Shown here in pieces: positions 50,906 through 59,071 of a DNA stretch of 64,000 nt. Under the pieces are notes generated by a model that was given only the letters and a program-made list of their open reading frames with translations, did not search any database and had not been told where the DNA came from. The first letter of the stretch is position 1. Every line of letters starts with the position of its first letter. Source of the DNA: Fictibacillus arsenicus (lineage in GTDB: Bacteria > Bacillota > Bacilli > Bacillales > Fictibacillaceae); assembly GCF_001642935.1 (NCBI RefSeq), contig NZ_CP016761.1, positions 2,232,001 to 2,296,000 of the forward strand, given 5' to 3'. The position numbers and the translations under genes were made by a program.

Positions 50906-51586
50906 TTAGTCGTCTTGGTTCATTCCTAAGAACATGAATATAAATCGTGCTAATTCCAGCAAAGCAACTAATGCGCCAGCAACATATGTCAATGCTGCAG
51001 CGTTTAATACTCTGCGAGCTCCGCGTTCTTCATTGTTGCGAATCATACCAGTTGATACGATTTGGTCCATCGCACGAGAGCTTGCATTAAACTCAACAGG
51101 CAATGTTACGAACTGGAACAATACAGCGGCTGACATGAAGATAATTCCCAGCAAGAACAGGTTTGTTGCTTGAAAGAAAATTCCGCCTAATATCAATAAG
51201 AATGAAAAGTTCGATCCGATGTTGGCAACAGGTACAAGTGCGTGTCTGAAACGCAGGAAGGCATATCCTTCAGCATCTTGAATAGCATGGCCTACTTCGT
51301 GGGCTGCAACAGCAGCACCTGCAATCGAATTTCCATAATAGTTATCTTCAGATAAACGAACTACTTTGCTGCGAGGATCATAGTGATCAGAAAGCATCCC
51401 TCTAACAGGTTCTACTTGAACATTATACAGCCCATTTTCATCTAAAATCTGTCTTGCTACTTCTGCACCCGTTTTACCAGTGCTGTTAGCTACTTTTGAA
51501 TATTTCTTGTACGTACTTTTTACTCTCATTTGCGCCCAAATGGGAACAATGAGCAAAATTGCGAAGTAGATTAAAAATCCACCCAT
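50906..51586 (-). CDS. Zinc metallopeptidase, YugP family
   Basis: Membrane-bound M78-like zinc peptidase of 226 residues. N-terminal membrane helix, then HEVGH at residues 96-100 (AAVAAHEVGHAIQDAEGY), followed by further hydrophobic helices (SFLLILGGIFFQATNLFLLGI; LALVALLELARFIFMF type) and the downstream conserved VEFNASSRAMDQI carrying the third ligand. Start at ATG 51586 (MGGFLIYFAIL) with GGAGG 10 nt upstream. Substrate unknown. Confidence 0.9.
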   Translation of the reverse strand: MGGFLIYFAILLIVPIWAQMRVKSTYKKYSKVANSTGKTGAEVARQILDENGLYNVQVEPVRGMLSDHYDPRSKVVRLSEDNYYGNSIAGAAVAAHEVGHAIQDAEGYAFLRFRHALVPVANIGSNFSFLLILGGIFFQATNLFLLGIIFMSAAVLFQFVTLPVEFNASSRAMDQIVSTGMIRNNEERGARRVLNAAALTYVAGALVALLELARFIFMFLGMNQDD

Positions 51587-51670
51587 TTTTTGCATTCCTC
51601 CATATAAAAAGCTATTGTTACAAACATTTTACGTTTTAACCCTATTGCTTGTCAAAGAATTCGCATTGCC

Positions 51671-52465
51671 TTATCTCTTTCCAGGCACTCGAAGCTCCTC
51701 TTCTTTATCACCTTTATATTTTCTCCAGCCAACATAAAATAATGTCGATGAAATAATTCCGCCAATTGAAAAGATCAGCCAAAACAGAGAAGGCTCTGAA
51801 TTATCCTTTTTAGCGAAAAAAAGAGCTTCAAAGTCTGCTGCAGCTGCTTCAAGATGTTTCTGATGTTCGGCATCTGTCAAAATTTTAATTCTGTTGGTAT
51901 CTACATAGGAAACATGTTCATCCAATTTTTCAATCTTGTCGGGACTTAAATCAACCATCAATGCAGGTCTAACTGTTTCATATCGTTCTAAAAGAAGATT
52001 TGCTGCTTGATGAAACGCTGTTGAATTTTGATCACCGATTTCTTTTTCCATAGTAATAAACGGTTCGAGCATCATCAGACCAGTCTTTTTCCATAACGGT
52101 TCATAATTGGTTTGCAAGGCATCAACAAGGAGACGGACTTCTGTGAGTTTGTTAAGCTTCTTCTCTTTCGTCCATTCTGGATTCTGCAGAGATGTTATTG
52201 CATCCGAGAATGTGTATTCTACAAGACGCTGCTGATCAGGTCGTAACGATAGCACATCTTCAATATGGGTGATATTTTCCGAGGTGAATTCAAGAACATC
52301 TGCCGCCTCATTATACCTTTCAATTTTACCTAGTTCCCATATTTCACTCGTAAGCTCATTAATCTCTGACCAATCTTTTATCGTTGTATGGTTCGATGCA
52401 TATACAGGCATCGCAGCTAAAGAAACGATACAAAAAATCAAAACTGTCCATCCTACCCTTTTCAT
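51671..52465 (-). CDS. ypjB: Sporulation protein YpjB
   Basis: 264 residues with a signal peptide (WTVLIFCIVSLAAMPVYA) and one membrane span near the C-terminus (SLFWLIFSIGGIISSTLFYV), so mainly outside the cell or in the forespore intermembrane space. The central part is helical, no catalytic motif. Known as a sporulation-associated protein in Bacillus, precise job unknown. Lies between ypjA and the YugP-like gene in the usual place. Confidence 0.88.
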   Translation of the reverse strand: MKRVGWTVLIFCIVSLAAMPVYASNHTTIKDWSEINELTSEIWELGKIERYNEAADVLEFTSENITHIEDVLSLRPDQQRLVEYTFSDAITSLQNPEWTKEKKLNKLTEVRLLVDALQTNYEPLWKKTGLMMLEPFITMEKEIGDQNSTAFHQAANLLLERYETVRPALMVDLSPDKIEKLDEHVSYVDTNRIKILTDAEHQKHLEAAAADFEALFFAKKDNSEPSLFWLIFSIGGIISSTLFYVGWRKYKGDKEEELRVPGKR

Positions 52466-52548
52466 CCGTTGTCCCTCCTGTACCCTTATACTAAAAAGTA
52501 TGAGAGCTGGGACAAGGTTAGACCTAATTTAAGGCAATAAAGAAATGG

Positions 52549-53115
52549 CTAGGACTTTCTCATTCGCCAGACAAGAACCACAGATAGTACAGAAAGCCAG
52601 AATGTAAGATAACCGATTATTTCTTGATAAGGAGCTAAAACAGGATATCTTGGCATCATCCCAAATACATAATCTACGATTTCGTTATGAAACAGCCATA
52701 ACGCAGCTGCACAGGCATGCCACATTTTAATTCTATAAAAAGGGGCATACAGTAGACCTTGTACAGCCATTCCGAGGTGAGAGAATATAAGCATATAATT
52801 AACGATATTCAAGGGAGTTCCGATAAAAGCTCCGCCTATGTTCATCCCTACTGCCCAGATTCCATATTTAAATAATGATGCCGCTGCAAGTGCTTCAAAA
52901 AGGCCATTTTGCTGTTTTAGCAAAAACCCTATAAGAACAAATACAAAGAAAAGTGATGCTGTTGGGCTGTCCGGAACGAACGGGAGAAAATACCACGGAG
53001 TTTCAATAAGCTGATAGTAGTACCAAATATAGCCGTAAATCGTGCCTAAGATATTTACGAGCAGAAGAGTCATTAGGAACCATCGTTCTTTGATGATTGC
53101 AGAAATCCACGACAT
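52549..53115 (-). CDS. ypjA: DUF1405 membrane protein YpjA
   Basis: 188 residues, about five membrane helices (MTLLLVNILGTIYGYIWYY; SLFFVFVLIGFLLK; FLTFWLSVLSVVLVW). Conserved stretch PWYFLPFVPDSPTASLFF near residue 40 is the family hallmark. Function unknown. Downstream of qcrC, separated by a strong terminator, so likely its own transcript with ypjB. Confidence 0.92.
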   Translation of the reverse strand: MSWISAIIKERWFLMTLLLVNILGTIYGYIWYYYQLIETPWYFLPFVPDSPTASLFFVFVLIGFLLKQQNGLFEALAAASLFKYGIWAVGMNIGGAFIGTPLNIVNYMLIFSHLGMAVQGLLYAPFYRIKMWHACAAALWLFHNEIVDYVFGMMPRYPVLAPYQEIIGYLTFWLSVLSVVLVWRMRKS

Positions 53116-53136
53116 TTTTATGCTCCTTTACATTTA

Positions 53137-53170
53137 GAAAAAAAGCCGGCCCATACCGAGCCGGCTTTCT
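53137..53170 (-). terminator. Rho-independent terminator of qcrABC
   Basis: AAAGCCGGC / GCCGGCTTT stem with 9-nt loop and TTTTTTTC on the minus strand, immediately after the qcrC stop. Confidence 0.92.
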
Positions 53171-53173
53171 ACA

Positions 53174-53941
53174 TTATTTCTGTTCAAGTTTTGAGATGAA
53201 CTCTGCTAATTGCTTTAGCTCTTCGTCTGAACCTTTAAACGCGTTTGGCGGCATGCCTGGCGGCTTACCTTCTTTAGCGATTTTCATGATTTCTTCAGGC
53301 TTCAAACCTGTTCCAATCAATGATGGACCAGAAGCTCCGCCAGTCAGAGTGTTGCCGTGACAGCCAACACAGCTCTGCTGCTGGTAGATTTGATATCCTG
53401 GATCATTTTGGTCAAAGCTTACATCAACAATCTTACCTTGAGTCTTCGCTTTTTCCCAATCATGAGTCACAACGGATTCCCATGTTAAATATGTAACGGA
53501 AATCAAACCTAATAGCATTAATCCAGTTGCAATCGGACGTTTAGAAGGACGTCTCTCCAATCCTGTATCTAGGAACGGCGCTAACATTAAAGCACCAAAT
53601 GCTAGACCAGGAATAATTACTGTACCAATTAGAACATAATCCCCTGCCGCATACTTGTACTTCAAGAGCTGGTATAAAAATAAGAAGTACCAGTCTGGTA
53701 GAGGAATATATCCGGCATCGGTAGGATCAGCTTTTTTCTCCAAAGGAGATTCATGAACGATAGTCAATACTAGGTAACCGATTAAGAAAACGGCACCAAC
53801 CATCCACTCTTTTAAAAGAAAGTTTGGCCAAAATGCTTCTGTTTTTCCCGGGAACTCCGAATAGTCTTTCGGTATATTCGGTTTGCGTTCAGCAGGAACA
53901 CGAGAGTCTCCGACAAACTTCATTCCTTTACCGCGATGCAT
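53174..53941 (-). CDS. qcrC: Menaquinol-cytochrome c reductase cytochrome b/c subunit
   Basis: Fusion of subunit IV of a b6f-type complex with a cytochrome c domain, as in Bacillus complex III. 255 residues from ATG 53941 (MHRGKGMKFVGDSRV) after GGAGGG. Membrane helices at about 45-65, 110-135 and 140-160; haem c site CVGCH in QQSCVGCHGNTLTGG with the Met ligand in PPGMPPNAF. Translated with qcrB and qcrA. Confidence 0.96.
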   Translation of the reverse strand: MHRGKGMKFVGDSRVPAERKPNIPKDYSEFPGKTEAFWPNFLLKEWMVGAVFLIGYLVLTIVHESPLEKKADPTDAGYIPLPDWYFLFLYQLLKYKYAAGDYVLIGTVIIPGLAFGALMLAPFLDTGLERRPSKRPIATGLMLLGLISVTYLTWESVVTHDWEKAKTQGKIVDVSFDQNDPGYQIYQQQSCVGCHGNTLTGGASGPSLIGTGLKPEEIMKIAKEGKPPGMPPNAFKGSDEELKQLAEFISKLEQK

Positions 53942-53989
53942 ATATTTCCCTCCTTTGCTCTCATGAAACTTATAAATCATTGCTGGTTT

Positions 53990-54661
53990 TTACAACGGTC
54001 CGGAAATACCTTGTTTACGGATCATTAAGAAGTGGGCACCCATTAAGCCTAACAATGCTGCAGGAAGGAAGAATACGTGAATCGCAAAGAATCGCGTAAG
54101 CGTCTGTGCTCCGATAATCTCTCCGCCGGCAAGGAATGTTTTAGCGATTGGACCAACAACAGGAATTGTCATAGCAATCTCAATCCCTACTTTTGTCGCA
54201 AATAGCGCTTTCATATCCCAAGGCAATAGATATCCTGTAAAACCTAAACCTAACATAACAAAGAAAATAAGTACTCCGACAACCCAGTTTAATTCTCTTG
54301 GCTTTTTATAAGCTCCCTGGAAGAATACGCGCAATGTATGTAAGAACATCATTACGATAACAAGGCTTGCGCCCCAGTGGTGCATTCCGCGTACGATAAC
54401 TCCAAATGCCACTTCATTTTGCAGGTAATAAACGGATTCCCATGCATTCACGATATCAGGCACATAGTACATTGTTAAAAACATACCTGAAAGAATTTGA
54501 ATAACCGTGATAAAGAAAGTTAATCCGCCGAAACAGTAAACAAACGCAGAGAAATGATGTGCGGGGTTTACGTGTTCAGGTACCTCATGGTCTGCAACGT
54601 CTCTCCAAAGCGGCGTAATATCCAGGCGCTCATCTACCCAGTCATAAATCTTTTGTAGCAT
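53990..54661 (-). CDS. qcrB: Menaquinol-cytochrome c reductase cytochrome b subunit
   Basis: Four-helix cytochrome b6-type subunit, 223 residues, starting MLQKIYDWVDERLDITPLW. Haem-ligand histidines lie in RGMHHWGASLVIVMMFLHTLR and FAIHVFFLPAALLGLMGAHF; the b6-type GYLLPWDMKALFATKVG is present. Start 3 nt after the qcrA stop. Oxidises menaquinol in the membrane. Confidence 0.97.
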   Translation of the reverse strand: MLQKIYDWVDERLDITPLWRDVADHEVPEHVNPAHHFSAFVYCFGGLTFFITVIQILSGMFLTMYYVPDIVNAWESVYYLQNEVAFGVIVRGMHHWGASLVIVMMFLHTLRVFFQGAYKKPRELNWVVGVLIFFVMLGLGFTGYLLPWDMKALFATKVGIEIAMTIPVVGPIAKTFLAGGEIIGAQTLTRFFAIHVFFLPAALLGLMGAHFLMIRKQGISGPL

Positions 54662-54664
54662 TCA

Positions 54665-55168
54665 TTACGCCCCCTTTCTTGGTTTTGCCTTTCCTAAGTA
54701 AAGCTTCCCATCTTTCACCTGGCTGTCATATACATCAAGCGGTGCAAGAGGTGCAGTACCCTTTACGTTTGTTCCATCCTTCGTATAGCGCCCTAAGTGG
54801 CAAGGACAGAAAAACTGATTAGGGTGTGATGGATCTGTGTTCCAGTCTACTGTACAGCCTAAGTGTTTACAGATTGGAGAAAGTGCGATGATATCACCGT
54901 TCTTCGCTTTATAAACCCAGGCAGATTGAGTAACATCAGACTCGTACCAGCCATCTTTTTGTTTGATTTTAAAGTCGAAACGCTTCGGTTCGTTCGATAG
55001 CTCTTCTATACTCGTAACCGCTACCAATTTTTGATCAGAACCCTCTTTTAAAATCGGATCAAGGGCGAAACGGACCATTGGCATAAGCATGCCGGCAGCC
55101 ATAAATCCGCCAACGCCAGTTAATGTGTAGTTTAAGAACTGACGTCTTGAAATATCTTCCTTTGACAT
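54665..55168 (-). CDS. qcrA: Menaquinol-cytochrome c reductase Rieske subunit
   Basis: Rieske 2Fe-2S protein, 167 residues from ATG 55168 (MSKEDISRRQFLNYTL) after GGGGGGAAA; the longer open frame has no ribosome site. RRQFL Tat-like motif precedes the membrane helix (about 16-38). Cluster ligands are CKHLGC and CPCHLG. First gene of qcrABC. Confidence 0.96.
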   Translation of the reverse strand: MSKEDISRRQFLNYTLTGVGGFMAAGMLMPMVRFALDPILKEGSDQKLVAVTSIEELSNEPKRFDFKIKQKDGWYESDVTQSAWVYKAKNGDIIALSPICKHLGCTVDWNTDPSHPNQFFCPCHLGRYTKDGTNVKGTAPLAPLDVYDSQVKDGKLYLGKAKPRKGA

Positions 55169-55239
55169 TGTTTTCCCCCCCTTATGCTGTAAATAACGGT
55201 CCCTCCGGACTTTTACACACATATTACTAGGACATAAAC

Positions 55240-55269
55240 ATGATAGCTTAAGTTGTCTTTTACTGTCAA
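55240..55269 (-). promoter_or_regulatory. Sigma-A promoter of qcrABC
   Basis: Minus strand TTGACA (55264-55269), 18-bp spacer, TATCAT (55240-55245), about 65 nt before the qcrA start. Confidence 0.75.
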
Positions 55270-55288
55270 TATGAACATGACGTAATTA

Positions 55289-55753
55289 TCATGAATTTAT
55301 CCCGCGCTGCCAATCATTAAAGATGAGCTGAAAAAGCGGTTTTACTTGTTCTTTAATAACTTCCAGCCTATATTTTTCATCCATACTTTCAAGAGGCAGC
55401 GCAGGAACCCAAAAAAGCTGCCCTGTAATAGTATGTTCAAATTCTTTCCAATACACATCACTAGTCATCAAAAAGATGTGTTTAAAGTGTCCGGAGTCTT
55501 TAACATGTTCTAGCAAACTTTTTAATTGCTCGATTGGTGAATGTTCTTTAACATATGTAAAATTAGGAGCTAAAAACATCCTTCCGTGCAGCTGCCGTTC
55601 AATTTCGCCGCAAAGCATCTCAGTATATTCCCCCATCGTGACACTGCTCTTAAAATCTTGTTTAAAATCGATGGGGGTTAACGGGATTAACAGACTATCA
55701 ACATATTCCCCAGATTTTAAAAATACATCTGCATCACTTGTCTTCCATCTCAT
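55289..55753 (-). CDS. ypiF: YpiF family protein (DUF2487)
   Basis: 154 residues, cytosolic, starting MRWKTSDADVFLKSGEYVDS after AAGGAGAC. The family segment is IPLTPIDFKQDFKSSVTMGEYTEML and FLMTSDVYWKEFEH. Function unknown; conserved between ypiB and qcrA in Bacillus. About 120 nt separate it from qcrA, with the qcr promoter in between. Confidence 0.88.
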   Translation of the reverse strand: MRWKTSDADVFLKSGEYVDSLLIPLTPIDFKQDFKSSVTMGEYTEMLCGEIERQLHGRMFLAPNFTYVKEHSPIEQLKSLLEHVKDSGHFKHIFLMTSDVYWKEFEHTITGQLFWVPALPLESMDEKYRLEVIKEQVKPLFQLIFNDWQRGINS

Positions 55754-55842
55754 AATTAGTCTCCTTATGCTATTCCTTATTCTGTTCTATATCGTACCAC
55801 AATTCTGCTGGTTTTAACTTATTCTATGTAAATATGCATAAG

Positions 55843-55925
55843 GGTTGTCGGAATTTGGCGACGATGCTGACTCGTGGATATTCGACAAAAACTTGTGGAT
55901 TAAGGCGGCAAACTTTTGGATTCGG
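55843..55925. repeat. Array of ~21-22 bp degenerate units, second locus
   Basis: Read on the minus strand, three units GAATCCAAAAGTTTGCC, AATCCACAAGTTTTTG and ATATCCACGAGTCAGC follow each other at 20-22 bp; the flank carries CCGACAAC. Same family as the array at 4441-4558, opposite orientation. It lies in the ypiF-ypiB gap. Confidence 0.65.
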
Positions 55926-55994
55926 ACAGAAAGAAGGCATAATGAACATCACTTGTTCCAAATCTGCTCCTTATATTTGGACATCGATAAACAC

Positions 55995-56024
55995 AAAAAA
56001 GGATGACTCAATGAGTCATCCTTT
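55995..56024 (-). terminator. Rho-independent terminator of ypiB
   Basis: AAAGGATGACTC / GAGTCATCCTTT stem with small loop and TTTTTTG on the minus strand. Confidence 0.9.
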
Positions 56025-56028
56025 ACAT

Positions 56029-56580
56029 TTAAGATGGCTGTTTTTCAAGGTTCTTAAGCTCGGTCGTCCACTTGGTAAAACTATCATAATCTTTTTGATC
56101 TAATGCTTCATCGATCTTAGCCATAATATCGTTTTTACGATAAGTTTCAATAGACTTTTCTAGAATCATCTCAGCCCATATGCCGTACTTTTTGTCCATG
56201 GACATATTTTGAGGCAGGTGCGGGTTCTCTTCCAGCACTGAGGCATACTCAGGTGTAAGTCTCGAAGCATTAAAGTTGAGCTCCAAATAAATTTCTTCTT
56301 CCTGATTTAAACGAATATCATGGAAAGACTTTTCTGCATCCGTTGTTAAAACATTTTGTTTGTAAAACCGGAATGGAACACCATCTGTACATTGAGTAGA
56401 CATGATAATAGCTTTAGGACAATACTCTGCTTTTTCAACAAAATGAACTTTTTCCATCAGCTGGTCATCACTGACTAAATAATTTAAAAGCCATACACAT
56501 TCGCGCTTCTTTAACTGATAATGATTAAGGAACCATTTGATAAAATCCTTCTTTTCAAGGACCGAAACGGTGCTGCTCAT
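56029..56580 (-). CDS. ypiB: YpiB family protein with IDEAL domain (UPF0302)
   Basis: 183 residues from ATG 56580 ([18 protein letters not shown]) after GGGGGG. N-terminal UPF0302 part with [20 protein letters not shown] and [16 protein letters not shown]-terminal IDEAL motif visible as [17 protein letters not shown]. The IDEAL motif is a short regulatory helix named for this sequence. Function not established, possibly linked to qcr expression by location only. Confidence 0.9.
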   Translation of the reverse strand: MSSTVSVLEKKDFIKWFLNHYQLKKRECVWLLNYLVSDDQLMEKVHFVEKAEYCPKAIIMSTQCTDGVPFRFYKQNVLTTDAEKSFHDIRLNQEEEIYLELNFNASRLTPEYASVLEENPHLPQNMSMDKKYGIWAEMILEKSIETYRKNDIMAKIDEALDQKDYDSFTKWTTELKNLEKQPS

Positions 56581-56670
56581 TGCAATCCCCCCATCATTCA
56601 AAAACACGTCTTATTTATAATATTTATATTCTCTCATTGCTCTTAAAATCCTTCTTTGCTTCAGAAAGTT

Positions 56671-57924
56671 TTAAAATTCTTCCAATCTGTTTAAAACATC
56701 CTCGATATCCGCTCTTTCAGGATTCATTGTTAGCAAGAACTTCATTATTTTTTTAGCTTCTTCCTGTTTTCCTTCTTCTAATAAAAAATAAGCATATTCT
56801 TCTAAAAACACGGGATCATCCTGAAAAAGCTGTGCAGCTTTTTCATACCATATTAAAGCTTCATTAAAATCCTCTGTTTCCTTATTAGCGGTTGCTAGAT
56901 GCCAATACATAAGAGGAATTTCTTCTTTTGTTTCCGTAAGCGGCTTGTAGAGGCTTATAATATCTTCAAATCTCTCCTCGCGTAAATATTGATCACCTAA
57001 GCGCAGCAAGGGCTCAATAAGGGCTGGATTTAACGCGAGTGCTTTCTTTACCCATTCTTCACCTTGATCTGGATTATGCATCTTATAAGCGAGTCTCGCA
57101 GCCTGCAAGTATATGTTTTCGTTATGTTCATCTCTTTTCAAGCCATCTTGGATAACTTGGTACGCTTCATCCAATGCTCCTTCTTCCTCATAAGATTCAG
57201 AAAGAACGCTGTATAGCGTCGTATAATCTGGATCCATATCCTTCAATTCTTCTAGAGCTGAAATGGCTTCTTTAAATTCACCTGCTTTAAAAGCAGTAAC
57301 TCCATGACCAAACAAGCTATATAGATCTTTATGATGGTCAAGACCTTTTCTGTAAAACGGAAGTGCCTCCTCAAATTTTCCTGCACGGCTCAATGCCTCT
57401 GCATATCTTAATGGAAGATCTTCGATTTCAGCATTATTATCAATGGCTTTTTGAAAAAGCGGCAGACTTGAATCGAACTTTCCTTGTCTTAAATAAAAAT
57501 CTCCCAATGCATATGAAAGTATAGGGTGTTCGGTATCTTTTTGATGTGCGTCCATTAATTTTCGTTCTGCAACTTCAGTTAAACCCATTCCTTCATAAAG
57601 GTCTGCTTGAAGAATTAATGCCCTTAAATACTCATCGTCATTCTTATCAACCTGCTCTAAATAACTGATTGCTTCTTCATCCATACCTTCATCCAGACAG
57701 CATTCAGCAATAGATACAAGAAGCTCTCCGTCTCCAGGGTATTTCTTCAGCAAGTTTTTCAGCATGTTCATAGCTTTTGAAGTGTGTCCCCAATCCAGAT
57801 ATACTTCAGCAATCTCAAATTGTTCTGCATCGTTTGCATTTTGTGCTAATTGTTCTAATAGAGACATGCCTTTTTCTACATCTCCATGTTCTACGAGTCT
57901 AATCGCATCTTGGATTGTGTTCAA
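56671..57924 (-). CDS. ypiA: TPR-repeat protein YpiA
   Basis: 417 residues composed of about ten tetratricopeptide repeats (for example AEVYLDWGHTSKAMNMLKNL, YALGDFYLRQGKFDSSLPLF, LADQ-type units to the end). Cytosolic scaffold, role unknown. Start is a TTG (MNTIQDAIRLVEHG) with AAGGGG 9 nt upstream. Acidic. A promoter overlaps the end of the upstream gene. In B. subtilis ypiA follows aroE; here the amidohydrolase-like gene takes that place. Confidence 0.9.
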   Translation of the reverse strand: MNTIQDAIRLVEHGDVEKGMSLLEQLAQNANDAEQFEIAEVYLDWGHTSKAMNMLKNLLKKYPGDGELLVSIAECCLDEGMDEEAISYLEQVDKNDDEYLRALILQADLYEGMGLTEVAERKLMDAHQKDTEHPILSYALGDFYLRQGKFDSSLPLFQKAIDNNAEIEDLPLRYAEALSRAGKFEEALPFYRKGLDHHKDLYSLFGHGVTAFKAGEFKEAISALEELKDMDPDYTTLYSVLSESYEEEGALDEAYQVIQDGLKRDEHNENIYLQAARLAYKMHNPDQGEEWVKKALALNPALIEPLLRLGDQYLREERFEDIISLYKPLTETKEEIPLMYWHLATANKETEDFNEALIWYEKAAQLFQDDPVFLEEYAYFLLEEGKQEEAKKIMKFLLTMNPERADIEDVLNRLEEF

Positions 57925-57961
57925 TACATAAAACCCCTTTATCCCATGTTTTCTTGTGCCT

Positions 57962-57991
57962 ATTATACACGAGAACTAAGAGATTCTCCAA
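57962..57991 (-). promoter_or_regulatory. Promoter of ypiA
   Basis: Minus strand TTGGAG (57986-57991), 18-bp spacer, TATAAT (57962-57967). The -10 overlaps the stop codon of the preceding gene. Confidence 0.65.
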
Positions 57992-58835
57992 AACGACGGG
58001 GCTGGGTTATAATAATTTCTTTTCCATAGCCTTGCTTCTTTTCTGAATTTTTATCAGAATAGACGATTGTACCTCTTACAATGACGGACATAATCTTTTC
58101 TTCAAAGCCTTCTGTTGATAGTAAACAATAATCTGCATCACTGCCAGAGAAAAGTCCGCCTTTTTGAGGATATATTCCGAGCATCTTTAAAAAGGGAAGC
58201 GGAAGCGGCTCATCTTCGTTCAAATCCTTATAAAGAGTAGGTATCTGCATATTTGCTGAAAGATCGTTCCATTTTTTGTGCCATATTTTTTTCTTCTTAT
58301 CTTCTATATCTAAAGGAAATTTCGGAAAGATGACAGTACCATACGGAAAATTAGCTTCTCTGATCCTTTCCCATACTACGCGTGTCAGCTGACTGAAATC
58401 ATCACAGATCAACTCAATAAAAGGGATCTTTTTCTGCTTGCAATAACGGATAATATTTGGAGTGATTTTTTCTGGTGATAAAGAGAGACCGATGCAATAA
58501 TCAATTGAACTTGATATAAGCAGGTGCCGTGTTCTTTTTAATTCGTGTTCAGCTTCGTGGAGATAGTCGATCCTTGCTGAAGTTATTAATGTGGTTGTGC
58601 CGCGCTGTGTTTTCTCAACCGCCTGTCTCCTAACATCCTCTACGGTCATTTTATTGATAGACATTAGTGGCGTAATATGACCGGGTATCATCTTAAAACC
58701 ATGCATCGACATTCTCATAACATTCATTCTAAGAGGCCCTTGTGATACATATGATATTTTTTGAGAATCTACTAGATAAGAAAGTACTGTATTTGTACCA
58801 AGCGATTCTAATGGGCGCTCAATAATATACCGCAT
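57963..58835 (-). CDS. Degenerate amidohydrolase-like protein, function unknown
   Basis: 290 residues, start MRYIIERPLESLGTNT after AAAAGGAGG. The layout recalls the amidohydrolase superfamily: an N-terminal beta part ending GFKMIPGHITPLMSIN where active enzymes have PGxIDxHxH, then GTTTLITSARIDYLHE, a barrel-like middle, and a C-terminal KGGLFSGSDADYCLLS with VIVRGTIVYSD as in the closing strands of that family. The HxH metal pair is missing, so catalysis is doubtful. It occupies the tyrA-aroE position between hisC and ypiA. Family call is inference. Confidence 0.6.
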   Translation of the reverse strand: MRYIIERPLESLGTNTVLSYLVDSQKISYVSQGPLRMNVMRMSMHGFKMIPGHITPLMSINKMTVEDVRRQAVEKTQRGTTTLITSARIDYLHEAEHELKRTRHLLISSSIDYCIGLSLSPEKITPNIIRYCKQKKIPFIELICDDFSQLTRVVWERIREANFPYGTVIFPKFPLDIEDKKKKIWHKKWNDLSANMQIPTLYKDLNEDEPLPLPFLKMLGIYPQKGGLFSGSDADYCLLSTEGFEEKIMSVIVRGTIVYSDKNSEKKQGYGKEIIITQPRRFGESLSSRV

Positions 58836-58908
58836 AGCTCGCCTCCTTTTATCTCTTTAAGACAAGCTATGATTCTATTATAAAATATATGATAAAAGAA
58901 AAATAAAC

Positions 58909-58978
58909 AAAAAAAGTCCTGACATGTAAGCGTTGTCAGGAAAGTATAATATGGATAGGAGTGGAGAGAAACCATATT
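58909..58978 (-). ncRNA. Candidate trans-acting small RNA, ~70 nt, CU-rich loop
   Basis: Minus-strand unit with its own promoter and terminator between hisC and the amidohydrolase-like gene. Hairpin 1 is AATATGG (58972-58978) / CCATATT (58948-58954) with a 17-nt loop containing CTCTCCACTCCT, complementary to Shine-Dalgarno sequences. Hairpin 2 is TCCTGACA / TGTCAGGA (58917-58941) followed by CTTTTTTT. No ORF fits inside. It resembles Gram-positive regulatory RNAs with C-rich loops in design only; I recognise no named family. Confidence 0.6.
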
Positions 58979-58984
58979 AACTAC

Positions 58985-59013
58985 ATTATAAATAGAGTAT
59001 TCTGAAAATGCAA
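58985..59013 (-). promoter_or_regulatory. Strong sigma-A promoter of the candidate sRNA
   Basis: Minus strand TTGCAT (59008-59013), exactly 17 bp, TATAAT (58985-58990). The predicted start falls at 58977-58978, the first base of hairpin 1. Confidence 0.8.
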
Positions 59014-59031
59014 CACTTTTTTGAAAATTAT

Positions 59032-59066
59032 GAAAATAGCCCGAGTATCTGATCGATACCGGGCTA
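59032..59066 (-). terminator. Terminator of the trp-hisC operon
   Basis: AGCCCG.GTATC / GATAC.CGGGCT stem with GATCA loop, then ATTTTC on the minus strand, 6 nt after the hisC stop. Weak T-run. It separates the operon from the sRNA unit. Confidence 0.75.
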
Positions 59067-59071
59067 AAATA

